A DNA stretch of 64,000 nucleotides from Bacillota bacterium (GCA_017889545.1 JAGFZV010000017.1:1-64000); one strand, 5' to 3'; shown: positions 37,082-46,359, counted from the first letter of the stretch. Notes: generated by a model not told the origin, from the letters alone. Made by a program: numbers and translations.

Positions 37082-37147
37082 TTTATTTAAGAGTAAATTG
37101 TTTTTTATAGACTTTTAAGTAAACTGCAAAAAAACTGAGTGAGGGTT

Positions 37148-37828
37148 ATGATGATGCGTGCTGTTGTGCGAGTTTTCCTGATCTTGACAGTTTTTATCGG
37201 AATGACCCATGGCGAGCCTGCATGGGCCTCTGGGTTTTATTATTCGGAAGGCGATAAAGGGGCGGAGGTAGCTGTCATCAACAGCAAACTTCGTCAGGCC
37301 GGCTTCCGCACGGTCACGGAAGAACCGCTGTTTACGGCCAAAACGGCAGCAGCGGTTAAAGCGTTTCAAAAAAAGAACAAACTAACGGCAAATGGCGTGG
37401 TAGAGCAAAAAACGTATCAGGCATTGCTGGGGAAATCAATGCCTGAAGATAAAACGGCTGCCCCGCTGGCGCAGGCGGTAATCAATACTGCATTTGAGTA
37501 TATCGGGGTACCCTACCGTTATGGCGGTACAACGCCAAAAGGGTTTGATTGCTCTGGGTTTGTACAATATGTTTATGCCCGAAACGGAATCAAACTGCCC
37601 CGGACAGCTGATATTCAGTACAAGTCCGGAGCAGCAGTGGCCCGAGGTAAACTTCGGGCCGGCGATATGGTGTTTTTTTCCACCACGGAACGTGGCGCGT
37701 CACACAGTGGAATTTACTTGGGCGACAACAAATTTATCAACGCATCCTCAAGCCGCGGTATTGTGATCTGCAGTATGAGCGATCCTTACTGGCAAAAGCG
37801 TTATTGGGGCGCCAGACGAATCATCTGA
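37148..37828 (+). CDS. NlpC/P60 peptidoglycan hydrolase with binding domain
   Basis: 226 residues from the ATG at 37148 (GAGGG site; a GTG at 37139 is also possible). A signal peptide ends near PAWASG. A PG_binding_1 domain (about 35-95, VAVINSKLRQAGF and AVKAFQKKNKLTANGVV) is followed by the NlpC/P60 cysteine peptidase domain, with Cys in GFDCSGFVQYVY and His in ASHSGIYLG. It should cut stem peptides in the cell wall outside the membrane. No histidine-related role. Confidence 0.9.
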   Translation: MMMRAVVRVFLILTVFIGMTHGEPAWASGFYYSEGDKGAEVAVINSKLRQAGFRTVTEEPLFTAKTAAAVKAFQKKNKLTANGVVEQKTYQALLGKSMPEDKTAAPLAQAVINTAFEYIGVPYRYGGTTPKGFDCSGFVQYVYARNGIKLPRTADIQYKSGAAVARGKLRAGDMVFFSTTERGASHSGIYLGDNKFINASSSRGIVICSMSDPYWQKRYWGARRII

Positions 37829-37849
37829 ATACACTGAAAGGATTTTGCG

Positions 37850-38074
37850 ATGGAGGAATATGTAAAAATCGCCGTGCTGCAAAATGAAATTGAGGCACGC
37901 TTATTGGACTCAATTTTGCAGGAACGCCAAATCCCGCACGTGCTGCGATCATATCATGATGTTGCCTATGACGGAATGTTCCAACTGCAGCAAGGTTGGG
38001 GCTGCGTGTATGCGCCCAGGGAGTTTGAAGAGGAGATACGGGAGATCCTTGCGGATCTTTTGGCAGGCTGTTGA
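37850..38074 (+). CDS. DUF2007-like small protein
   Basis: 74 residues starting MEEYVKIAVLQNEIEARLLDSIL in sense (positions 1-23), followed by LQERQIPHVLRSY; the layout of an exposed ferredoxin-like fold fits the DUF2007 (putative signal-transducing) family. Cytoplasmic, no motif known to be catalytic. The stop TGA falls inside the left arm of a dispersed repeat (GGCTGTTGAAAAAG), so the end of the gene (AGC) was set by the repeat. Confidence 0.65.
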   Translation: MEEYVKIAVLQNEIEARLLDSILQERQIPHVLRSYHDVAYDGMFQLQQGWGCVYAPREFEEEIREILADLLAGC

Positions 38075-38216
38075 AAAAGGCTGATCTGCGGCGTCACAGC
38101 TGCGTTTGCTTGCTCACGTACCAAGTCGTACGCGTCGCGTCGCAAGCCTAGCTGTTCCTGGCATCTCACCCTTTTTGAACAGCCTGTTCTGTTATAATAG
38201 TGTTGAAAGCCAATCT
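38064..38216. repeat. palindromic repeat family 1, copy overlapping a stop codon
   Basis: CAGGCTGTTGAAAAAGGCTG at the left, TTTTTGAACAGCCTG at 38172-38186, with CTGCGGCGTCAC and central GCAAGCC between. The shared tail GTTATAATAGTGTTGAAAGC then CAATCTG follows to about 38216. It supplies the stop codon of the upstream gene. Confidence 0.85.
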
Positions 38217-38239
38217 GTGATGTTATGACTCACATTATG

Positions 38240-38335
38240 TCTGCAATTAGTTCGAAAAAGGGATAATATCCAAAAGCTGAGGTCAAGCGTCAGTGTCGAA
38301 GCTTTGGATATTATCCCTTTTTAGTTGCAGATTAT
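38240..38335. repeat. palindromic repeat family 2, copy 2
   Basis: AAAAAGGGATAATATCCAAA and TTTGGATATTATCCCTTTTT are inverted around AGCTGAGGTCAAGCG and TGTCGAAGC. Its reverse complement aligns with 24558-24632 through stem and loop, so they are copies of one element rather than chance hairpins. On the minus strand it would also terminate the aminotransferase gene at 38342. Confidence 0.75.
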
Positions 38336-38341
38336 TGGTTG

Positions 38342-39526
38342 TTACTTTTTGAGGCGCGGCAGACCGGTTTTCAGGAAGCGGTTGATCCGTTCCAGCGCCT
38401 CAGAGAGTTTGGGAAGGGAAGAGGCGTAAGAACAGCGCACAAAGCCTTCGCCGCTTGCTCCAAAAGCGTCGCCCGGTACAAGGGCGACTTTTTCTGCTTT
38501 TAGGAGTTCTTCCGCAAACTGCAGTGAGGTCAAGCCGGTCTCTTTGATGCTGGGGAAGATATAAAAAGCGCCCTGGGGTTCAAAACAGGTCAGACCCATT
38601 TCTCTCAGTCCTTTTAACATCAGGCGGCGACGGGTATTATATTCAGCGACCATTTTTTGCACGCTGCTGCCCCCGCTCTGCAGGGCCTCAAGCGCTGCAA
38701 GCTGGGCAGTGATCGGCGCGCACAGCATAGTAAATTGGTGGATCTTGGTCATGGCGGCAATGAAATCAGGATTTCCAAGCGCATACCCGATACGCCAGCC
38801 AGTCATTGCAAATGACTTAGAAAACCCATTCATCAGGATTGTCCGGTCTTTTATATCCGGCAAACTGGCGAAGCAGGTATGCGTTCCTTCATAGGTCAGA
38901 CTGGAATAGATTTCATCGGAGATGACAATCAGATCGTGACGTTTGGCAAACTCAGCAATGGCGAGGAGTTCCTGCCGGGGCATGATGGCGCCGGTGGGAT
39001 TGTTAGGATAGCCGAGCAGCAATACTTTCGTACGGTTTGTCAATTTTTCTTCCAGCTGCTGCACTGTTACCCGGAAGTTGTTTTCCATCGTTGTGACTAC
39101 CGGAACAGGAACACCGCCCGCCAGGATCGTGCAGGCTTGGTAAGAGACGTAGCAGGGCTCAGGAATGAGCACCTCATCACCCGGAGTAAGCACAGTTCGC
39201 ATTGCCAAATCAAGAGCTTCGCTGACGCCGACGGTGACGAGAACTTCGTTGCGGGGATTATAGGTTAAGCCATCACAGTCTCTTTGGATTGTTCGGACGA
39301 TTTCCTCCCGCAATTCCAATAAGCCGGCATTGGAGGTGTAGGATGTATAGCCGAGATTCAAGCCATGAATGCAGCTTTCACGAATATGCCAGGGAGTGAC
39401 AAAATCAGGTTCGCCGACGCCAAGGGAAATGACATCTTCCATTTCGGCGGCGATGTCAAAAAAACGGCGAATTCCAGAGGGCGGAATTGCTCTGACCGCC
39501 GGTGAAATGCGATCAGCCCAAGTCAT
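38342..39526 (-). CDS. PLP aminotransferase (aspartate-type)
   Basis: 394 residues. Fold-type I enzyme: VISLGVGEPDFVTP, YTSNAGLLELREEI, YPNNPTGAIM, the PLP lysine in NGFSKSFAMTGWRIGY and FVRCSYASS. Overlaps the upstream lrp gene by ATGA, so they are one operon behind a T-box. The T-box's likely specifier is an aspartate codon, which would suit an aspartate aminotransferase, but aromatic or other substrates are possible. Confidence 0.88.
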   Translation of the reverse strand: MTWADRISPAVRAIPPSGIRRFFDIAAEMEDVISLGVGEPDFVTPWHIRESCIHGLNLGYTSYTSNAGLLELREEIVRTIQRDCDGLTYNPRNEVLVTVGVSEALDLAMRTVLTPGDEVLIPEPCYVSYQACTILAGGVPVPVVTTMENNFRVTVQQLEEKLTNRTKVLLLGYPNNPTGAIMPRQELLAIAEFAKRHDLIVISDEIYSSLTYEGTHTCFASLPDIKDRTILMNGFSKSFAMTGWRIGYALGNPDFIAAMTKIHQFTMLCAPITAQLAALEALQSGGSSVQKMVAEYNTRRRLMLKGLREMGLTCFEPQGAFYIFPSIKETGLTSLQFAEELLKAEKVALVPGDAFGASGEGFVRCSYASSLPKLSEALERINRFLKTGLPRLKK

Positions 39527-40002
39527 GGTGTCACCACCAGTCGGCGGTCTTTTTCACGGTCTTCGATGATTACGCCTTCTTCTTTATATTTTTTGAGAAC
39601 GAAATGGCTGGTCGTACTGATGACACCCTCAATTGTTGCCAGCTTGGTGGAAACGAAGTTCGCGACTTCTTTCATGGTTTGCCCTTCCACCATAACCAGC
39701 AAATCAAACGATCCTGACATCAGATAGAGGTTTCTGACTTCCGGAAACCGGTAAATGCGCTCTGCAATGGCGTCAAAGCCAACCTCGCGCTGCGGAGTGA
39801 TCCGCACGGTGATAATTGCGGAAACAATATCCACACCGGCTTTTTCCCAGTTGATAATCGTGTGATATTTCACGATGATTTTTTCGGTTTCCAATTGGCG
39901 AATTTGCTTAGCGATTTCTTCTTTGGGGCGGTTCAGAAGATCTGCAAGGGTTTCCGGCGACTGCGTATAATCCTTCTCTAATAATTCGAGTAATTCTTTC
40001 AT
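39523..40002 (-). CDS. Lrp/AsnC-family regulator
   Basis: 159 residues from the ATG at 40002 (GAGGAG 9 bases upstream). N-terminal winged helix (LADLLNRPKEEIAKQIRQLETEKII) and a C-terminal RAM/ACT-like effector domain (VSAIITVRITPQREVGFD, GSFDLLVMVEG). Such proteins sense amino acids. First gene of the T-box operon, and it probably feeds into control of the same amino acid pathway as the aminotransferase. Confidence 0.9.
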   Translation of the reverse strand: MKELLELLEKDYTQSPETLADLLNRPKEEIAKQIRQLETEKIIVKYHTIINWEKAGVDIVSAIITVRITPQREVGFDAIAERIYRFPEVRNLYLMSGSFDLLVMVEGQTMKEVANFVSTKLATIEGVISTTSHFVLKKYKEEGVIIEDREKDRRLVVTP

Positions 40003-40146
40003 CAACAGCAACTCCTCATTATCATAATTTTTGGGAAAATCAATTGGAATTTAGAAAACCCGGCTTACGCTGAGCTTTAAAAGCGACGGCGTAAACCGCT
40101 GGTTGCACTTATGTCCATCAGACAAAATTTATACTTTCTGATGGAC

Positions 40147-40385
40147 AAAAAAAGTCCCGTCCTGAAAAGGACGGGACTACTGTTCCCGTGGTACCACCTG
40201 AATTAGCCATGAAGGCTCACTTTGTCTTGTTAACGCCAAGGTACGGTATCGCTTACTGTCAATCGTTCAGCTAACAGCTCCAGGGAGGCTTTCACTGCCA
40301 AGTTTCTGTTGGATTTCACCAGTCCCAACTCTCTGCAAAAAACTGTATCAGTTACTATTCCTGTCATCGCCATTTCGGATATGAT
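40147..40385 (-). promoter_or_regulatory. T-box leader with terminator
   Basis: On the minus strand: AATAGTAACTG, GCAGAGAGTTGGGACTGGTG, CCTGGAG in Stem I, the T-box GGTGGTACCACGG (about 40188-40200) and a terminator AGTCCCGTCC / GGACGGGACT followed by 7 T (to 40147). A GAAC just 3' of Stem I is followed by GAT at 40264-40262, the likely specifier (Asp). Uncharged tRNA would pair and prevent termination. A plausible promoter (TTTACA, TATTCT) is at about 40427-40402. The T-box identity is firm, the specifier less so. Confidence 0.9.
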
Positions 40386-40433
40386 GTTTTGTATAATTAG
40401 AATATCATAAACCGGAACCGTTTGTAAATATGT

Positions 40434-41222
40434 CTATTCTTTCTTGTGCCAGAAAGCGGTGTGCTTGACTTTTAGTTCGGCTCTCGTTGGGACCGGCGGC
40501 CATAGTTCAGCAGCTTCTTTGGAGCGCATTGCGGAAGCCAAATGAGTGTAAACGCCGGGGGTTTTCTGTTCCATTACCGCCAGCATCTCTTTGATTTCCT
40601 GGCGTTTCGTTTTTCCGTTGAATGGGCATGGACTTTCAAGAGGCGTATAGCCATGTAAGTTTGGTGTCCGGGCCAATTGGTCTTCCCGAAAATATAACAG
40701 GGGTCGTATAATTGTAAGTTCGGTGCGGTCCATATACGTTTTTGGCAGAAATGTTTTCAGCTGCCCGGCGCACAAAAGTTCCATAAAGAAGGTTTCCACT
40801 GCATCATCGTGGTGATGTGCATAAGCGATTTTGTTAAACCCGTTTTCTTTCGCAAACCGGTTAATGGCGCCACGGCGGAAAAAAGCACACGTAAAACAAG
40901 GCGATTTATTTCCGGATTTTTCGATGGCGGAAGCAATATCAACTTGATGGCTGAAAAAAGGAAGATCCAGTTCGGCACAGAATTTTTCCAGCATAGTCAG
41001 ATCGAGGTCAGCAGTGAATGACGGATCAATCGTGATTGCAGCCAAATCATACCGGATGGGGGCATATTGACGAAGGAGCGACAAAGCATAGGTTAAAAAT
41101 AAACTGTCCTTGCCGCCGGATAAACCGATCAAAATTCTGTCATTATCGCTGATCAGATCAAATTCCAACAGTGCGCGCCAAATGGGAGAGGCGTATTCAT
41201 GGGGTAAAAACTTTGGCATCAT
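40434..41222 (-). CDS. TtcA-like PP-loop ATPase (tRNA thiolation)
   Basis: 262 residues from the ATG at 41222; the longer frame would start upstream of the likely promoter TATAAT. The PP-loop GLSGGKDS activates a base with ATP, and the pair of Cys in SPCFTCAFFRRG fits the TtcA/TtuA group that binds an iron-sulfur cluster to thiolate tRNA. YAHHHDDAVETF is the typical downstream motif. Which tRNA base it modifies is not evident. Confidence 0.85.
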   Translation of the reverse strand: MMPKFLPHEYASPIWRALLEFDLISDNDRILIGLSGGKDSLFLTYALSLLRQYAPIRYDLAAITIDPSFTADLDLTMLEKFCAELDLPFFSHQVDIASAIEKSGNKSPCFTCAFFRRGAINRFAKENGFNKIAYAHHHDDAVETFFMELLCAGQLKTFLPKTYMDRTELTIIRPLLYFREDQLARTPNLHGYTPLESPCPFNGKTKRQEIKEMLAVMEQKTPGVYTHLASAMRSKEAAELWPPVPTRAELKVKHTAFWHKKE

Positions 41223-41380
41223 TGTCTTGTTACCTCGCATAAGATTGATGACACTTATTATACAGGATAAAAATATTTTCACCTAGCAGGGAACCGCGTA
41301 AATTGTGTAGAATTATGCTAAATAGAATAAAATATCGTTGGCTATGTGTGCAAAACGATTATACAGTTTGGATGATGGTT

Positions 41381-41536
41381 AGGGGAGAGACCGCAGGAAT
41401 ATGCGGCGCCGAAGGAGCAATTACGCCATAATCTCTCAGGCAAAAGGACCTTGACCGGACATTCTCTGGAGAGTGCCGTAAAGCGGCCACCGAAGGGGTA
41501 GCTAATGAATGCAATCTCTCAGGTACAAGGACAGAG
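41381..41536 (+). promoter_or_regulatory. tandem glycine riboswitch
   Basis: Two copies of the glycine aptamer: GGGAGAGACCGC, GCGCCGAAGGAGCAA and AATCTCTCAGGCAAAAGGAC, then GGAGAGTGCC, CACCGAAGGGG and CAATCTCTCAGGTACAAGGAC. They are separated by only a few bases. In known examples glycine turns on the gcv genes. Here it precedes gcvT directly. Confidence 0.95.
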
Positions 41537-41568
41537 TAAGCGACAACGCTTATTTTCTGTCCTTTTTG
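41527..41568 (+). terminator. glycine riboswitch terminator
   Basis: AAGGACAGAGTAAGCG pairs with CGCTTATTTTCTGTCCTT around ACAA, followed by TTTTTG. The left arm overlaps the last conserved bases of the second aptamer (AAGGACAG), so folding of the aptamer and terminator are mutually exclusive. Confidence 0.8.
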
Positions 41569-41611
41569 CATTCTTTGGGAAGTTTTCGCAGATTAGAGGA
41601 GGGAAGAGAGC

Positions 41612-42712
41612 ATGCAGGGACATAAAACGCCGCTGTACGATATCCACCGTATGAGCGGGGCAAAAATCATTGAATTTGGCGGGTGGCTGATGCCGGTGCA
41701 ATATACGGCCATTCTGGAGGAACACCGTGCTGTTCGTGAGCGGGCGGGTCTGTTTGACGTTTCTCATATGGGGGAAATCAAAATAACCGGCCGGCAGGCG
41801 GAACAACTGATTAATCACTTGATAACGAATGATGTTGCCAAAATTGCCATCAATCAGGTGCTATATTCGCCAATGTGCTATCCAGCCGGCGGAACAGTGG
41901 ATGATTTGCTGGTGTACCGTCTGGCCCTTGACGAGTATGTTCTGGTAGTGAACGCCGGCAACATCGACAAGGATTTTGCCTGGATTACAGAACAGGCGGC
42001 AGGGTACGCGGCGCAGGTGAAAAATATTTCCGATAAAGTGGCGCAATTGGCGATCCAGGGACCAAAAGCCGAACGTATTTTGCAGAAATTAACACTGACC
42101 AACCTTGCTGCAGTACGCTACTACTGGCTGCAGCGCGATGTCTCGATCAACGGGACAAGCTGTCTGATTTCGCGGACCGGCTATACCGGTGAGGACGGAT
42201 TTGAAATCTATTGCAATGCGAACGAAGCATCCAGCTTATGGAACGCTGTAATGGAAGCAGGAGAACCGGAAGGACTGGTTCCGGCCGGGTTAGGAGCACG
42301 GGATACGCTGCGTTTTGAAGCTGGTTTACCGTTATACGGACATGAACTTTCAGAAGATATTTCCCCATTGGAAGCGGGCCTGGGAATGTTCGTAAAATTG
42401 GATAAAGAGTCGTTTATTGGTCAGGAAGCCTTGCGCAAAAGCAAGGATTACGGACTTGCCAGGAAAATTGCCGGAGTAGAGATGATCGGTAAAGGAATTG
42501 CCCGTGCAGGATATGCCTGCAAGCAGGACGACCGGCAAGTTGGTACGGTGACAAGCGGATCCTATGCTCCGACACTGGATAAAAACTTAGCCTTGGCGCT
42601 GATAGAAGCGGATCTGGCCGTGCCGGAAACCAAATTGGCTGTTGATATTCGCGGCAAACTTGTTGAAGCGATTATTATAAAAAAACCATTTTACAAGAGG
42701 AGGATGGAATAA
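41612..42712 (+). CDS. gcvT: aminomethyltransferase (glycine cleavage T protein)
   Basis: 366 residues. Passes the methylene group from the H protein to tetrahydrofolate and releases ammonia. Family marks: MPVQYTAILEEHRAVRERAG, the FDVSHMGEI motif, IQGPKAERIL, SRTGYTGEDGFEIY and the folate-region GARDTLRFEAGLPLYGHEL. Good ribosome site. The operon continues with gcvH 1 base later. Confidence 0.97.
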   Translation: MQGHKTPLYDIHRMSGAKIIEFGGWLMPVQYTAILEEHRAVRERAGLFDVSHMGEIKITGRQAEQLINHLITNDVAKIAINQVLYSPMCYPAGGTVDDLLVYRLALDEYVLVVNAGNIDKDFAWITEQAAGYAAQVKNISDKVAQLAIQGPKAERILQKLTLTNLAAVRYYWLQRDVSINGTSCLISRTGYTGEDGFEIYCNANEASSLWNAVMEAGEPEGLVPAGLGARDTLRFEAGLPLYGHELSEDISPLEAGLGMFVKLDKESFIGQEALRKSKDYGLARKIAGVEMIGKGIARAGYACKQDDRQVGTVTSGSYAPTLDKNLALALIEADLAVPETKLAVDIRGKLVEAIIIKKPFYKRRME

Positions 42713-42713
42713 G

Positions 42714-43100
42714 ATGAATATTCCGGAAAATTTACGATTTACCAAAGATCATGAGTGGGTTCGGGTTGAGGGAACACGGGCGATTGTCGGTATTACCGAT
42801 TTTGCGCAAAGCGAACTGGGCGACGTTGTCTTTGTCGAACTCCCTGTCATAGGAAAAATACTTTCGGCTCACGAGAACCTGGCTGTGATTGAATCCGTCA
42901 AGGCTGTATCCGATATCTTTGCTCCTGTTGCCGGTACCGTCATAAAAGCGAATGAAGCGTTGAGTGATGCTCCGGAAACAATAAACCAGGACCCGTATGA
43001 TAAAGGGTGGATTGCGGAAATTGAAATGACAGATCCGGCAGCTGCAGGCAGTCTTTTAAGTGCAAGCGAATACAAGGCGATGATCAAGGAGGGGGACTGA
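42714..43100 (+). CDS. gcvH: glycine cleavage H protein
   Basis: 128 residues. Lipoyl carrier: Lys63 in VIESVKAVSD takes the lipoyl group. Flanking EWVRVEG, GDVVFVELPVIGK and the YDKGWIAEIE tail are typical. The shuttle between GcvP, GcvT and dihydrolipoyl dehydrogenase; no lpd is in the cluster. Confidence 0.97.
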   Translation: MNIPENLRFTKDHEWVRVEGTRAIVGITDFAQSELGDVVFVELPVIGKILSAHENLAVIESVKAVSDIFAPVAGTVIKANEALSDAPETINQDPYDKGWIAEIEMTDPAAAGSLLSASEYKAMIKEGD

Positions 43101-44461
43101 TGGGGGGACAGCATTACCTGCCGGCGACAGAAGAAGACAGGAGGGCCATGCTGGACAGTATTGGTATTCAGGATGCAGAAGAATTGTTTGCCGACGTTCC
43201 ACCGGCTATCCGTCTGAAGGGAGATCTCACCTTGCCGGCTGCGATGAGTGAATTGGCGTTAACGGCCCATTTGCGAAAAATGGCTGCAAGAAACAGTGAT
43301 GTTGATTCGATGCCGTGTTTTTTGGGCGCAGGAGCCTACGATCATTTTATCCCAGCTGTCGTTGGTGATCTGGCAGGCCGGTCTGAATTTTATACCGCTT
43401 ATACGCAATATCAGGCGGAAATCAGTCAAGGCGGATTGCAGGCATTGTGGGAATATCAGAGCATGATCTGTGAACTGACCGGACTGGATGTTGCCAACTC
43501 TTCTTTGTACGACGGCGCTACGGCGTTGGCGGAAGCAATGAATATGGCCTGTGGCATCACAGGCCGGCGGCGGATTGTGATCAGCGCCGGGATCCATCCT
43601 TTTTACCGGCGCGTATTGGCAACGTATGCATACGACCTTGGAATTTGGCTAGAAGTGGTTCCGTTGGCGAACGGGGTCACAGACAAACAGGCGCTGTTAG
43701 CGGCGATTAATCCGGAAACGGCAGCGGTTTTATTGCAAACTCCTAATTTTTTTGGCTGTATTGAGAATTTGGAAGGAGTAGCGAACCAGATCCATCAGCA
43801 GGGCGGGTTGCTTGTCGCTGCCGTCAATCCAATTTCACTGGGTATTTTAAAACCGCCGGCAGAGTATGGCGTGGATATTGCCGTCGGTGAAGGGCAAATG
43901 CTGGGTCTTGGCTTGAATTTCGGCGGACCATACCTTGGGTTTATGGCCGTTCGGGAAAAATTGATGCGCCGGATGCCGGGCCGAATTGTCGGCCGGACCG
44001 TAGACAGGGAAGGACGCAGTGGCTTTGTACTGACTCTGCAGGCCAGAGAACAGCATATTCGTCGGGACAAAGCGTATTCCAATATCTGTTCTAATGAGGG
44101 GCTGTGCGCATTGACGGCAGCAATTTATTTAACGGCAGTCGGCAAACAAGGTTTGGTGAAGGTCGCTGCTCTTTGCGCCGAAAAAGCCCACTACGCGGCG
44201 GAGAAAATCGCCGCACTGCCAGGGTATCGTCTTGAATTTACCAGTCCTTTTTTTCATGAATTTGTTGTGCGAACTCCGGTTCCGGCACGACAAATACAGG
44301 CACGGCTGACTTCCAACCGGATCATCGGCGGGTTGGATTTAGCAGGGACAGACAGTGTTTTTGCCGATGATCACGGCGGCCGGATGTTGTTCTGTGTCAC
44401 GGAAAAAAGGAGCAAAGAAGAAATTGATCAACTTGTGTCCGTATTGGGGGGAGAAGAATGA
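43100..44461 (+). CDS. gcvPA: glycine dehydrogenase (decarboxylating) subunit 1
   Basis: 453 residues, the N-terminal half of the P protein as a separate subunit, the split form usual in Firmicutes. Begins at the last base of the gcvH stop. Family marks: [47 protein letters not shown] and [17 protein letters not shown]. Works with GcvPB. Confidence 0.96.
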   Translation: MGGQHYLPATEEDRRAMLDSIGIQDAEELFADVPPAIRLKGDLTLPAAMSELALTAHLRKMAARNSDVDSMPCFLGAGAYDHFIPAVVGDLAGRSEFYTAYTQYQAEISQGGLQALWEYQSMICELTGLDVANSSLYDGATALAEAMNMACGITGRRRIVISAGIHPFYRRVLATYAYDLGIWLEVVPLANGVTDKQALLAAINPETAAVLLQTPNFFGCIENLEGVANQIHQQGGLLVAAVNPISLGILKPPAEYGVDIAVGEGQMLGLGLNFGGPYLGFMAVREKLMRRMPGRIVGRTVDREGRSGFVLTLQAREQHIRRDKAYSNICSNEGLCALTAAIYLTAVGKQGLVKVAALCAEKAHYAAEKIAALPGYRLEFTSPFFHEFVVRTPVPARQIQARLTSNRIIGGLDLAGTDSVFADDHGGRMLFCVTEKRSKEEIDQLVSVLGGEE

Positions 44462-45924
44462 CCAGTTCGAATAATGATCAACCGCTGATTTTTGAACGAA
44501 GCCGCAGTGGCCGCGTTGGCGCCAGCTTGCCGGTTGCCGACGTGCCGGCAAGAAGCCTCGACCAAATCATCCCGCAAGAGTTATTGCGGACGGCTGCCGC
44601 CGATCTGCCGGAAGTCAGCGAAGGGGAAACCGTCCGCCACTACACGGCTCTCTCCCAGCGCAATTATAGTGTGGATACAGGTTTTTATCCCCTCGGATCC
44701 TGCACCATGAAATACAATCCAAAGGTAAATGAAAAAATAGCTCAACTGCCTGGTTTTGCCAAGATTCATCCCTTGCAGCCGGACGAAAGCGTTCAGGGCG
44801 CGCTGGCCATCATGCACGAAATGCAAACGTATTTGGCGGAAATTGCCGGGATGGATGCCTGCACGCTGCAGCCTGTTGCCGGGGCGCATGGCGAATTAAC
44901 CGGTATCAAGCTGATCCGGGCTTTTCATGAAAGCCGCGGCGAAAAACGGACGCAAGTGATCATTCCTGATTCGGCGCACGGGACCAATCCGGCTACCGTG
45001 TCAATGAACGGAATGGAAGTCGTTGAGATCCCTTCTGCCGCCGACGGCGGTGTGGATTTGGAAGCTTTGCGCAAGGCAGCCGGGCCAAAAACTGCAGCCT
45101 TTATGCTTACGAATCCAAACACCTTGGGGTTATTTGATCCGCAAATTCAAGAAATTGCGGCGATCGTACATGCTGCGGGAGGCTTGTTGTATTATGACGG
45201 CGCCAACGCCAATGCCATTTTAGGGATTACCCGTCCCGGCGATATGGGGTTTGATGTCGTCCATTTTAATCTGCACAAAACGTTTTCTACTCCGCATGGC
45301 GGCGGAGGCCCCGGATCAGGTCCGGTAGGAGTGAAGAAACCATTGATTCCGTTTTTGCCGGTACCCATTGTGCAGTGTAAAGATGATGTGTATTCTTTAT
45401 CCTATGATCACCCGCTATCGATTGGCAAGGTGCATAGCTTTTACGGAAATTTCGCCATTTATTTGCGGGCCTACGCCTATATTCGGACGATGGGTCCGGA
45501 TGGCTTGAAGCAAGTCAGCAAAGACGCTGTTTTGGCCGCAAATTATGTATTGAAAGAATTGGCGGCCGACTATAAGGTTCCTTTTAACCGGTATTGCATG
45601 CATGAATGTGTCTTTGACGGATTACGGGAAGCTGCGCCAGGGATCAGGACGCTCGATGTGGCGAAACGGATCTTGGATTACGGCTGTCACCCGCCGACAA
45701 TTTATTTTCCCTTGATTATTCATGAGGCGCTGATGGTCGAACCGACAGAAACGGAAAGCAAGGAAACGATCGATCGTTTTATTGCGATGATGCGGAAGAT
45801 TGCCAAGGAAGCAGTAGAGCAGCCGGAGTTGCTGACGAGTGCGCCGCATAATACGGTCGTGAAACGATTGGATGAGGTTTTGGCGGCCCGCAAACCGGAT
45901 TTGCGGTGGAAGAAGAACGTTTGA
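44458..45924 (+). CDS. gcvPB: glycine dehydrogenase (decarboxylating) subunit 2
   Basis: 488 residues, overlapping gcvPA by 4 bases. PLP-bearing half of the P protein: [41 protein letters not shown] and the PLP lysine in [19 protein letters not shown]. Decarboxylates glycine and loads aminomethyl on GcvH. Last gene of the operon; terminator follows 6 bases after the stop. Confidence 0.97.
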   Translation: MTSSNNDQPLIFERSRSGRVGASLPVADVPARSLDQIIPQELLRTAAADLPEVSEGETVRHYTALSQRNYSVDTGFYPLGSCTMKYNPKVNEKIAQLPGFAKIHPLQPDESVQGALAIMHEMQTYLAEIAGMDACTLQPVAGAHGELTGIKLIRAFHESRGEKRTQVIIPDSAHGTNPATVSMNGMEVVEIPSAADGGVDLEALRKAAGPKTAAFMLTNPNTLGLFDPQIQEIAAIVHAAGGLLYYDGANANAILGITRPGDMGFDVVHFNLHKTFSTPHGGGGPGSGPVGVKKPLIPFLPVPIVQCKDDVYSLSYDHPLSIGKVHSFYGNFAIYLRAYAYIRTMGPDGLKQVSKDAVLAANYVLKELAADYKVPFNRYCMHECVFDGLREAAPGIRTLDVAKRILDYGCHPPTIYFPLIIHEALMVEPTETESKETIDRFIAMMRKIAKEAVEQPELLTSAPHNTVVKRLDEVLAARKPDLRWKKNV

Positions 45925-45930
45925 TTGAAT

Positions 45931-45974
45931 AGAAAAAGAACCATCTGTCATTTGCGACAGATGGTTCTTTTTCT
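45931..45974. terminator. bidirectional terminator after gcvPB
   Basis: Perfect 19-bp stem AGAAAAAGAACCATCTGTC / GACAGATGGTTCTTTTTCT with a 6-base loop; T-rich on both strands' 3' sides. It ends both gcvPB and the convergent small gene. Confidence 0.9.
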
Positions 45975-46203
45975 AATATGCTTTTAAGCCCATCCGGGGA
46001 TGACGAACGGCTTTTAAACTTAATTTTGCGATGAGGAGGACTGCCTCTTGAATTGGAATATCCTGTCGTCCTCGTGCCGTTTCAAACACGCATACCGGTT
46101 CATCCATTCCCACCTCGCCGCCTGGCAGGTAAATATATTCACCGGTTGCGTGGTCGCCAAAAATGATCCCGGCCAGCAGGTGTCCTTTCGAAATTTGAGC
46201 CAT
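45973..46203 (-). CDS. small conserved-looking protein, unknown
   Basis: 76 residues from the ATG at 46203, chosen because GGAGAGG lies 6 bases upstream; the earlier ATG at 46218 is part of that ribosome site. No signal or membrane segment. Contains GHLLAGIIFGDHATGEYIYL and a C-terminal basic tail (AVRHPRMGLKAY). Not recognised. Convergent with gcvPB across a shared terminator. Confidence 0.6.
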   Translation of the reverse strand: MAQISKGHLLAGIIFGDHATGEYIYLPGGEVGMDEPVCVFETARGRQDIPIQEAVLLIAKLSLKAVRHPRMGLKAY

Positions 46204-46335
46204 CAGTATCCTCTCCATTGTTTTCTGCTTATTTCACCGAATTCATTATAGCATGTTCGAAAATCGCACGCACTCAACAATAAAAATTTTTTCAAACAAA
46301 GTTTCTGATATTTGCAGATAAAAATAATATTGTGC

Positions 46336-46359
46336 TATAATCTAACTAACGATAGGTAG
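46336..46359 (+). promoter_or_regulatory. promoter -10 and candidate TetR operator
   Basis: TATAAT at 46336-46341 is followed directly by CTAACTAACGATAGGTAG (46342-46359), an 18-base sequence with dyad pattern CTANCTA-N-CG-N-TAGNTAG. Such a site over the start point suits autoregulation by the TetR protein encoded just downstream. A weak TTTGCA is the possible -35. Confidence 0.6.
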
